NCBI RefSeq assembly: GCF_001908185.1
Contig: NZ_LGHM01000108.1
Location: 1 to 60,213, forward strand
DNA length: 60,213 nucleotides
Reading direction: 5' to 3'
Source: Bradyrhizobium sp. AS23.2
GTDB taxonomy: Bacteria > Pseudomonadota > Alphaproteobacteria > Rhizobiales > Xanthobacteraceae
Shown here one piece after another: positions 53,431 through 60,213 of the stretch (the first letter of the stretch is position 1; each line of letters begins with the position of its first letter). The notes under the pieces are model-generated. The model saw only the letters and a list, made by a program, of their open reading frames with translations, was not told the origin of the DNA and ran no database searches. The position numbers and the translations under genes were made by a program.

Positions 53431-55758
53431 TTACGCGCCCGTCATCTGCCTTTCCTCGTCCGTCCACTCCACCTCGACCGGCATCAGCTCCGGCTGAAGC
53501 GGCGCATCCGCCGCCGCGACATGGTTCAATGCGCGCAGCAGTGCCGCGACCAGCGCGGGCTTGCGTAGCGGCTTGGCCAAGAAGTCCGACATGCCCGCCT
53601 CACGGCAGATCTTGACGTCCTCGGGGAAAGCGTTGGCGGTCAGCGCGATGATCGGCAGGCTTGCGAAGTGGCCGCCTTGGGCGCGGATCGCGCGGGTGGC
53701 GGCAAGCCCGTCCATGTCGGGCATGCGCACGTCCATCAGCACGGCATCGTAGTCGCCCTCGCAGGCCGCCGCGACGGCTTCGACACCGTCGGCGACGACG
53801 CGCAGCTCGACATCGAAGGCGCCGAGCATCTTGCTCACGACCATGCGGTTGACGGCGTCATCCTCGGCGACCAGCACCCTCAGCGGCCGATCGAGGCTGG
53901 CGATACACTCCTTGAGCTCGTCGGCTTCATCGCGGCCGGCGGTTTGGTCAGATGCCCGCGTCTGGCTCCAGGGCAACACCAGCGTGAAGCGGAAGGTCGA
54001 GCCTTCGCCCGGCGTCGAGGTGACGCCGATGGTGCCGCCCATCTGCTCAATGATACGCCGGGAGATCGCAAGCCCAAGCCCGGTGCCGCCGAAGCGGCGG
54101 CTGATCGAGGCGTCGGCCTGGGCGAAGTCACTGAAGAGCTGGCCGACCTTTTCCGGCGCGATCCCGATGCCGCTGTCAGTCACAGTCCATTGGACAGTCG
54201 CAAGCAGGTCGCGGCGCGCCTGACATGTCGCGGATATCGTCACTTCGCCCTCATCGGTGAACTTCACCGCGTTGGACGCAAGGTTGAGCAGCACTTGCCG
54301 GATCCGCGCGACGTCGCCGCGCAGCGTCGGCGGCAGGTTCGGATCGAGCTCGACCTTCACCGCCAGCCCCTTGCTGTTGGCGCTGGCGCGCACGACGGTC
54401 GCGACCGCCTCGACCAGCGCCTGCGGCGCGAAGTCGATGGCCTCGAACGCAAAGCGGCCGGCCTCTAGCTTGGAGAGATCGAGGATGTCGTTGAGGATGC
54501 GCTGGAGATTGTCGCCGGACTCGCGGATGGTGGTGACCGCTTCGCGCTGTTCCGGATCGAGTTTCGTTTCGAGCAGCATGCTGGCAAGCCCGAGCACGCC
54601 GTTCATCGGCGTCCGGATCTCGTGGCTCATCACCGCCAGAAAGTTGGACTTGGCGCGGCTCTCCGCCTCGGCCTTTTCCGCGCGCCAACGCTCGGTGACG
54701 TCGCGACCGAAGCCGCGATAGCCGAGAAACTGGCCGTCGCGGTCGTAGGCCGGCTTCGCCGTCAGCGACCACAGCCGCGCCTCGCCGCCGGCGACGACCT
54801 TGACGTTCATTTCGTGCAGCGGCTCGCTCTGCTCCATCAGGCCGACGATGTTGTAGGCCGCGCTCTTGTCCTCGGGGCAGAGCATGTCGAGCACGTCGGC
54901 GAAGTGCGAGCCCTTCAGGAGCGGAAGCGGCAGCTGCGCGACGTCGGCGAAGCGTTCAGGCACGTCAACCAGGTGCCCATCGGCATCGGTCTGCCAGAGC
55001 CAGTCGCTGGCGTTCTCCTGAAACTCCTTCAGCAGCAGCGAGATGATCTCGGTCTGCCGTTCGAGTTCGAGCTGGGCCTTGAGATTGCCGAGGAACAGAT
55101 TGCCTTGCGAGACGATGTTGCGCGCCATGAAGAACGCGAACAGCAGCAGGAGCCCAGCGGTCACGAGATGCGGCCCGGTGCCGCACAGGAGCAGCGCGCC
55201 GACGCAGGCGAGCGTCATGGTGGCGAGATAGACGAGGCCCGCGCGCGGGAAGGTCGAGAGCGTGAAGGCACCGCCGGACATCATGCCCACCATCAGGCAG
55301 GCCAGGATGAGCTGGCTGGTCGGGCCGACGCGGCTGAACAGCGCGAGCGGCAGCGTGCCCCAGGTCGCGGCGAGGAAAAACGCCTGCCGCAGCATTTGCC
55401 GCGCGGCATGGGGCGGGGCTTCCTGCGGCGGGTTCTGATGCGAACGCCGCCAGGCGCGAACGGCGAGCGAGGCGGTGGTAGCGAGGGTCAGGCCCCAGAT
55501 CGCGAGAAAGTCATTCCAGCCCCTGCCCCAGAACAGGATCAGCACGATGGCGACGTTGAGCATGGTGACCGCCATCGTCACCGGGATCAGGCGCGTCACA
55601 GCGTCGATCTGCTTGGCGCGGATGCGGCGCATCTCGCGCTCACTGAGATCGGCGGTCAGGCCGTCCTCGATCTCGAAGCCGCCGAGCCAGTACAGGAACG
55701 CGCCGATCAGGCCGTCGCGGGGCTCGCTTCGCTTCATTGATTGGTCCGGCCGTCCCAT
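53431..55758 (-). CDS. Membrane hybrid histidine kinase
   Basis: This kinase of 775 residues has about six N-terminal membrane helices (for example MTLACVGALLLCGTG). A PAS-like domain follows (DWLWQTDADGHLVDVPERF), then HisKA with the phospho-accepting His in MSHEIRTPMNGVLGL. The ATPase domain shows NAVKFTDEGEV, DSGIGIAPEK and GGTGLGLAISRR. A C-terminal receiver domain has the Asp in DAVLMDVRMPDMDG. No cognate regulator gene is adjacent. The signal sensed is unknown; a start at 55737 is an alternative. Confidence 0.92.
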   Translation of the reverse strand: MGRPDQSMKRSEPRDGLIGAFLYWLGGFEIEDGLTADLSEREMRRIRAKQIDAVTRLIPVTMAVTMLNVAIVLILFWGRGWNDFLAIWGLTLATTASLAVRAWRRSHQNPPQEAPPHAARQMLRQAFFLAATWGTLPLALFSRVGPTSQLILACLMVGMMSGGAFTLSTFPRAGLVYLATMTLACVGALLLCGTGPHLVTAGLLLLFAFFMARNIVSQGNLFLGNLKAQLELERQTEIISLLLKEFQENASDWLWQTDADGHLVDVPERFADVAQLPLPLLKGSHFADVLDMLCPEDKSAAYNIVGLMEQSEPLHEMNVKVVAGGEARLWSLTAKPAYDRDGQFLGYRGFGRDVTERWRAEKAEAESRAKSNFLAVMSHEIRTPMNGVLGLASMLLETKLDPEQREAVTTIRESGDNLQRILNDILDLSKLEAGRFAFEAIDFAPQALVEAVATVVRASANSKGLAVKVELDPNLPPTLRGDVARIRQVLLNLASNAVKFTDEGEVTISATCQARRDLLATVQWTVTDSGIGIAPEKVGQLFSDFAQADASISRRFGGTGLGLAISRRIIEQMGGTIGVTSTPGEGSTFRFTLVLPWSQTRASDQTAGRDEADELKECIASLDRPLRVLVAEDDAVNRMVVSKMLGAFDVELRVVADGVEAVAAACEGDYDAVLMDVRMPDMDGLAATRAIRAQGGHFASLPIIALTANAFPEDVKICREAGMSDFLAKPLRKPALVAALLRALNHVAAADAPLQPELMPVEVEWTDEERQMTGA

Positions 55759-55891
55759 TCGAAAAACCTTTTCGGTATCAATGGCCCAGGGCCGGCTTAA
55801 GCCGGGTTAATTTTGTGGGAGATTTTGCGGCGTCCTTGACGGGCGCGTTTGCAGTTTGTTCTAACCATGGCCCCTGCCTGGAGCCGCCGAA

Positions 55892-56689
55892 ATGCCCATC
55901 AGAGTAGCTACGTGGAATGTGAACTCGGTCCGGCAGCGGATCGATCTCCTGGTGACCTGGCTGAAGGAGTGCCAGCCGGACATCGTCTGCCTCCAGGAGA
56001 TCAAATGCGTCGATGAGGCCTTCCCGCGGCTGGAGATCGAGGCGCTCGGCTACAACGTGGTCACGCACGGGCAGAAGACGTTCAACGGCGTCGCCCTGCT
56101 CTCAAAGCTCCGGTTCGACGAGACCAAGTCGGGACTCGCCGGCGACGACGAGGATGCGCATGCCCGCTTCCTCGAAGGCGTGGTGACGCTCAAGCACGGG
56201 GTACTGCGCATCGCCTGCCTCTATTTGCCCAATGGCAACCCGGTTGGGACCGAGAAATATCCCTACAAGCTCAAATGGATGTCGCGGCTTCTTGAGTATT
56301 CGAAGGAGCGCCTTAAAACCGAGGAGCCGCTGATCCTCGCAGGCGACTTCAACGTCATCCCGGCAGCCCGCGACGTCCACAATCCGGCCGCCTGGACCGA
56401 GGACGCCCTGTTCAAGACCGAGACGCGCGAGAGCTTCCAGTCCCTGCTCGGGCTCGGCCTCACCGACGCCCTGCGCGCGGTCACCGACGAGCCCGGGCTC
56501 TACACGTTCTGGGACTATCAGGCCGGCGCCTGGCAGAAGAACCAGGGCCTACGGATCGACCATTTGCTGCTGTCGCCGCAGGCCAGCGACCGGCTCGCCA
56601 ATGTCGGCATCGACAGCTATGTGCGCGGCTGGGAGAAGCCGTCGGACCACGTGCCGGTGTGGGCGGATCTGGATCTGGAGGCGGCGTGA
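55892..56689 (+). CDS. xth: Exodeoxyribonuclease III
   Basis: This Mg-dependent apurinic-site endonuclease and 3'-exonuclease acts in base-excision repair. The 265-residue product has the conserved WNVNSVRQR, CLQEIKC with the catalytic glutamate, GDFNVIPAARDVHNP, RIDHLLLS and SDHVPVWADL motifs. It is divergent from the kinase gene and convergent with exoR, with a hairpin repeat after the stop codon. Confidence 0.94.
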   Translation: MPIRVATWNVNSVRQRIDLLVTWLKECQPDIVCLQEIKCVDEAFPRLEIEALGYNVVTHGQKTFNGVALLSKLRFDETKSGLAGDDEDAHARFLEGVVTLKHGVLRIACLYLPNGNPVGTEKYPYKLKWMSRLLEYSKERLKTEEPLILAGDFNVIPAARDVHNPAAWTEDALFKTETRESFQSLLGLGLTDALRAVTDEPGLYTFWDYQAGAWQKNQGLRIDHLLLSPQASDRLANVGIDSYVRGWEKPSDHVPVWADLDLEAA

Positions 56690-56705
56690 GCCAGCGCGTG
56701 GGGCT

Positions 56706-56733
56706 GGTGGGTTACGCCTTCGGCTAACCCACC
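56706..56733. terminator. Hairpin between xth and exoR
   Basis: GGTGGGTTA (56706-56714) pairs with TAACCCACC (56725-56733), with an inner GCC/GGC pairing. It lies between convergent genes. The sequence is of a dispersed type (GTGGGTTA-type) common in Bradyrhizobium. Confidence 0.65.
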
Positions 56734-56755
56734 CTACGCGGCGAAGTCGCCGCGA

Positions 56756-57580
56756 TTACTCCCGGCGGCCCTGCACCCACTGCTCAAGCATTTGCAGGCA
56801 CATGGCGCGGTCGTCGTCGGAGGCTTTGGCGAAGGCCCGGTTGTAGCTTTCCTTGATCCAGGTCTCATCGCTACCTGCGCTGTCGCGAGCCAGCGTCAGC
56901 CACATCAGGCCGCGCGCGGCCTGCCGAGGCAGGCGGTCGCCGTTGAACAGCATCTGGCCGAGCAGCGCCTGCGCCTCGTGCTGGCCCTTCTGCGCGGCGA
57001 GGCCGAGCCAACGCGCGCCGTAGCGGAAATCCTCGCGCGAGGCGTCCGGCGTCTTCAGGTACAGCCGGGCGAGATCGTACTGCGCATCGGCATTGCCGAA
57101 ATAGGAGGCCGCATAGGAGAACATCTCCCGCGCCCGATCCTGGTCCGCCTTGATCTTCGAATTCGGGATGCCGCTCAGATAGTAGCGGCCGAGCGCGACG
57201 AAGGCGTTGGCCACGATCTGTGCCTGCGGCGCCGACGGGCTGTCCTCGGCATGCGCGTTGGCGATGCGGCTGAAATATTCGAATGCGCGCACATCGTCCT
57301 GGGCGACGCCGTCGCCATTGGCGTACATGCGGCCGAGCTTCCATTGCGCGATCGGATGGCCGCCTTCGGCGGCATATTGCAGGGCGCTGAGCGAGGTTTC
57401 CTGAGGCGCGGGCGCCGGCGACACCTTGCTGCGCACGGTGTTTGCGGCGCCCGGCAAGGTGGTCACCACCGGAATGGCCGCGTCCTTGTTGACCGGCGCA
57501 CCGTCGAAGGCGAACGCCGGTGCGGCCAGCGCAGCTGCCCCGAACACAAACGCAACTATGGCACGCCTAGATGTCCGCAT
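56756..57580 (-). CDS. exoR: ExoR homologue, periplasmic SEL1-repeat regulator
   Basis: ExoR in Sinorhizobium binds the sensor kinase ExoS in the periplasm and restrains exopolysaccharide synthesis. From the ATG at 57580 the product is 274 residues with a signal peptide (to AFA, about residue 24). SEL1-type TPR repeats match ExoR (YAAEGGHPIAQWKLGRMYANGDGVAQDDVRAFEYFSR and ALGRYYLSGIPNSKIKADQDRAREMFSYAASYF). Its start overlaps the end of ilvD by 14 bases, suggesting co-transcription. No exoS or chvI gene lies in the window. Confidence 0.85.
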   Translation of the reverse strand: MRTSRRAIVAFVFGAAALAAPAFAFDGAPVNKDAAIPVVTTLPGAANTVRSKVSPAPAPQETSLSALQYAAEGGHPIAQWKLGRMYANGDGVAQDDVRAFEYFSRIANAHAEDSPSAPQAQIVANAFVALGRYYLSGIPNSKIKADQDRAREMFSYAASYFGNADAQYDLARLYLKTPDASREDFRYGARWLGLAAQKGQHEAQALLGQMLFNGDRLPRQAARGLMWLTLARDSAGSDETWIKESYNRAFAKASDDDRAMCLQMLEQWVQGRRE

Positions 57581-59288
57581 AGCACTGTTTCTCGTGCGCG
57601 CCGCCCGGATGGGTGACTGCCCCCCCGACCGCTGGTCCAACCTGCTGAGCATACTTCCAGAGCGCACCCGACGTGTGGTTAGTCGCGCGAGCGCTCCATT
57701 TGGTTTTGCGTTGAGCCAGCTCGTCGTCGCTCAACTTTACGTTAAGAGTCCCAGCGACCGCATCGATCTCGATGATGTCGCCGTCCTCGAGCAGCCCGAT
57801 CGGGCCGCCGACCGCCGCCTCGGGCCCGACATGGCCGATGCAGAAGCCGCGGGTGGCGCCGGAGAAGCGGCCGTCGGTGATGAGCGCGATCTTGCCGCCC
57901 ATACCCTGGCCGGTCAGCGCCGCGGTGGTCTGGAGCATTTCCCGCATTCCGGGACCGCCTTTCGGCCCCTCGTAGCGGATCACGATGACTTCGCCTTCCC
58001 GGTAGGTGCGCTTCTGGACCGACTCGAAAGCATCCTCCTCGCGGTCGAAGCACCTGGCCGGACCGGTAAACCTGAGGTTGGACATTCCCGCGACTTTCAC
58101 GATCGCACCTTCTGGCGCCAAATTGCCCTTCAGACCCACCACACCGCCCGTGACGGTGATCGGCTTGTCTGCCGGGTGCACCACGTCCTGGTGCGGATTC
58201 CACTTCACGCTCTTGAGGTTTTCGGCGATCGTTCGACCGGTGACCGTAATGCAGTCGCCGTGGAGAAATCCGTTGTCGAGCAGCGTCTTCATCAGAAGCG
58301 GGATGCCACCTACTTCAAACATGTCTTTGGCGACATAACGGCCGCCCGGCTTCAAATCCGCGACATAAGGTGTTTTTTTGAAGATTTCGGCGACGTCGAA
58401 CAGATCAAACTTGATGCCGGCCTCGTGCGCGATCGCCGGCAGGTGCAGCGCAGCATTGGTCGAGCCGCCAGAAGCCGCGACCACGGCGGCCGCATTCTCC
58501 AGCGCCTTGCGGGTAACGATGTCGCGCGGCCGGATGTTGGAGGCGATCAGGTCCATCACCTTCTCGCCCGCGGTCATGCAGAAGGCGTCGCGGATCTCGT
58601 ACGGTGCCGGGGCACCGGCCGAGTAAGGCAGCGCGAGCCCAATCGCCTCCGAGACGGTCGCCATGGTGTTGGCGGTGAACTGCGCGCCGCAGGCGCCCGC
58701 CGAGGGGCACGCCACGCGCTCGATCTCGTCGAGGTCCTCGTCCGACATGGCGCCGACCGAGTGCTTGCCGACCGCCTCGAACATGTCCTGCACGGTGACC
58801 TGCTGCCCGCGGAAATTGCCGGGCAGGATCGAGCCGCCATAGATGAAGATCGAGGGCACGTTGAGACGGACCATCGCCATCATCATGCCCGGCAGCGACT
58901 TGTCGCAGCCAGCCAGGCCAACGAGGGCGTCATAGGCATGGCCGCGAACGGTCAACTCGACGGAATCGGCGATGCATTCGCGCGACGGCAGCGAGGAGCG
59001 CATGCCGTCATGGCCCATGGCGATGCCGTCGGTGACGGTGATGGTGCAGAATTCACGGGGCGTGCCGCCGGCCGACGCGACGCCCTTCTTCACCGCCTGC
59101 GCCTGGCGCATCAGGGCGATGTTGCAGGGGGCGGCCTCGTTCCAGCAGGAGGCGACGCCGACGAAGGGCTGGTGGATCTGCTCGGTGGTCAGACCCATGG
59201 CGTAGAAGTAGGACCGGTGCGGCGCGCGCGCAGGGCCTTCCGTCACGTGACGGCTTGGCAGCCTCTGCTTGTTGGTCTTCGCGTCCAT
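57567..59288 (-). CDS. ilvD: Dihydroxy-acid dehydratase
   Basis: IlvD dehydrates 2,3-dihydroxy acids in valine, leucine and isoleucine synthesis. The 573-residue product has cluster-ligand motifs VGLAGCDKSLPGMMMAM and CPSAGACGAQFTANTM, plus a further conserved CWNEAAPCN near the N-terminus. These cysteines bind an Fe-S cluster. The length is normal. Its 3' end overlaps the exoR start. Confidence 0.96.
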   Translation of the reverse strand: MDAKTNKQRLPSRHVTEGPARAPHRSYFYAMGLTTEQIHQPFVGVASCWNEAAPCNIALMRQAQAVKKGVASAGGTPREFCTITVTDGIAMGHDGMRSSLPSRECIADSVELTVRGHAYDALVGLAGCDKSLPGMMMAMVRLNVPSIFIYGGSILPGNFRGQQVTVQDMFEAVGKHSVGAMSDEDLDEIERVACPSAGACGAQFTANTMATVSEAIGLALPYSAGAPAPYEIRDAFCMTAGEKVMDLIASNIRPRDIVTRKALENAAAVVAASGGSTNAALHLPAIAHEAGIKFDLFDVAEIFKKTPYVADLKPGGRYVAKDMFEVGGIPLLMKTLLDNGFLHGDCITVTGRTIAENLKSVKWNPHQDVVHPADKPITVTGGVVGLKGNLAPEGAIVKVAGMSNLRFTGPARCFDREEDAFESVQKRTYREGEVIVIRYEGPKGGPGMREMLQTTAALTGQGMGGKIALITDGRFSGATRGFCIGHVGPEAAVGGPIGLLEDGDIIEIDAVAGTLNVKLSDDELAQRKTKWSARATNHTSGALWKYAQQVGPAVGGAVTHPGGAHEKQCYADI

Positions 59289-59675
59289 CGCAAACCAGTT
59301 TCCCCGGCTAACCCTTTCAGACCCGAAAAATCAGAACCAAGATTTGAATCGACCTTGGGATTTCCCGTCGCCGCCTGAGGACAGCCGCCGTCGCTAAAAC
59401 ATTAGAGAGATTTTATTCATGTTCGGGTGTGGCCAAAAAGCGGCGCTGGTGCGAACGGACGGTGATGAGGGTTAAATCTACCGTGAGTGTGTCATGGACG
59501 GCACAATCGTGGCTCGAAAGACACGGAAAAACCTACCAAAATACCATTAAGCGAAGGACGCTCCACAACTTCAGATTTTGCGGCAGACGAAGCGCGCCTA
59601 CGTTTGGCGTGATAGCAGGGCAGCAGCTGAGCTGAGTCGGCGCCGCCTTCCCTGATCACCGATAGCGCTCTCCGT

Positions 59676-59822
59676 CTCGTGTCCCGGACGCGCTGCAACG
59701 CCTCTTAGCGTTGCTGCGCAGAGCCGGGACCCAAGCCACACGGATTGCTCTCGGCGACATGGGCCCCGGCTCTGCAGCGCACCGCCGAAGTGGCGCTGCG
59801 CTGCGTCCGGGGCACGAGTGAG
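59676..59822. repeat. Dispersed palindromic element (CCCCGGACGCAGCGC family), copy 2
   Basis: It is the inverse of the element at 15297-15488: CGTGTCCCGGACGCGC at one end and GCGTCCGGGGCACGAG at the other. The interior has diverged and is shorter. Confidence 0.65.
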
Positions 59823-59850
59823 AAGTGTGGCGCACCGCTGTCGCCACATC

Positions 59851-59928
59851 GTCATTGCGAGCGCAGCGAAGCAATCCAGACTGTTGCCGCGGAAAGATTC
59901 TGGATTGCTTCGCTGCGCTCGCAATGAC
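59851..59928. repeat. Perfect 30-bp inverted-repeat hairpin, copy 2
   Basis: Arms 59851-59880 and 59899-59928 match those at 15511-15588 exactly, with a different 18-nt loop. It lies 28 bp after the preceding element, much as in the first copy. Confidence 0.85.
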
Positions 59929-60048
59929 GGAGCAAGGTGGACCATCTTCATCCTCCAACGTGCATTTCAAATCGCAGACACACCTTCGCATCCTCGCGGC
60001 GCATTTCGCCCGAGCTTTGCTTCGTCGCTCCCCCGATCAATCAAGAGG

Positions 60049-60213
60049 GCGCAGGGAAGGCCGGGTGCCAGCTAGCACCCGCGGTCCGCTGCGCGAATAT
60101 GTAGCGCAAGGAGACCGCACAGCAGCATACAGGTGAAGCCCAACACACGGCCTTCCCTGCGCAGTGGTTTGACGGCTTATGCCGCGCTCTCCCGGGAGCC
60201 GAGTTCGTTCTGG
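60049..60213 (-). repeat. Long hairpin repeat, copy 2, cut by the window end
   Basis: Arms GCGCAGGGAAGGCCG (60049-60063) and its complement at 60148-60162 are those of the element at 12743-12855, here on the opposite strand. The flank with CGGCTTATG (complement of CATAAGCCG) continues to the end of the window. Confidence 0.7.

Larger units (their letters stand above)
59289..60213. other. 925-bp terminal region without a supported gene
   Basis: Upstream of ilvD lies about 390 bp with no clear gene, in which the ilvD promoter should sit. From about 59676 it is filled by three dispersed repeats (59676-59822, 59851-59928 and 60049-60213). Confidence 0.55.

Noticed and set aside
59429..59635. A 68-codon open frame upstream of ilvD
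   Set aside because: No ribosome-binding site, odd basic composition and no recognised homology. It probably falls in the ilvD upstream region by chance.

Overview
The window is about 60 kb of GC-rich chromosome from an alphaproteobacterium of the Rhizobiales, most likely Bradyrhizobium or a close relative. The grounds are the gene order nagZ-scpA-scpB-tatABC-serS-surE-pcm, an alphaproteobacterial LexA box of the form GTTC-N7-GTTC at ssb and uvrA, paired Omp31-like outer-membrane barrels, a rhizobial ExoR homologue, and several families of dispersed palindromic repeats. The species call is inference from protein resemblance and has not been checked by search. No rRNA, tRNA, insertion sequence, prophage or CRISPR array was recognised.

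Layout. 1-10.1 kb is a DNA maintenance region: gyrA, a DUF2306 membrane protein, a small cysteine-rich GDCC protein, ssb, two outer-membrane proteins and uvrA. ssb carries two LexA-type boxes and uvrA one. 10.1-19 kb is accessory: a comparatively AT-rich AlbA_2/HATPase gene, a HAD phosphatase, a repeat-filled gap, a frameshifted multi-unit DUF1217 gene, a lone ABC-like ATPase, and a PCC-domain protein paired with an acyl-CoA synthetase. 19-32.2 kb holds small envelope and metabolic genes: a lipoprotein, DUF3828, two GNAT paralogues around a TPR protein, DUF3597, DUF2189, a lytic transglycosylase, DUF1127, trmFO (frameshifted), a kinase fused to an adenylate-forming lid domain, a CAP protein, a VOC protein, a class V aminotransferase and threonine deaminase.

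32.2-36.6 kb is the yajC-secD-secF export operon, which continues into homologues of two mitochondrial complex I assembly factors. 36.7-53 kb is a long, mostly minus-strand housekeeping run: dgt, argS, a SPOR protein, nagZ, scpA, scpB, tatA, tatB, tatC, serS, surE, pcm and an NlpD-like LysM/LytM protein. It is interrupted by a plus-strand receiver gene between pcm and surE. 53-59.3 kb contains erpA, a membrane hybrid histidine kinase, xth, exoR and ilvD. The last 0.9 kb is intergenic and consists largely of repeats.

How the genes work together. The chief themes are DNA topology and repair (gyrA, ssb, uvrA, xth, dgt), chromosome segregation (scpAB), two protein export routes (SecDF-YajC and TatABC), peptidoglycan turnover and division (nagZ, SPOR protein, NlpD-like protein, transglycosylase), translation (serS, argS, trmFO) and branched-chain amino-acid synthesis (ilvA, ilvD).

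Two cautions. Three genes (DUF1217, trmFO and the 5' end of dgt) appear frameshifted by one base, two of them in runs of seven C or G. This looks more like sequence error than biology. The dispersed repeats often overlap gene ends, and in several cases the repeat supplies the stop codon.
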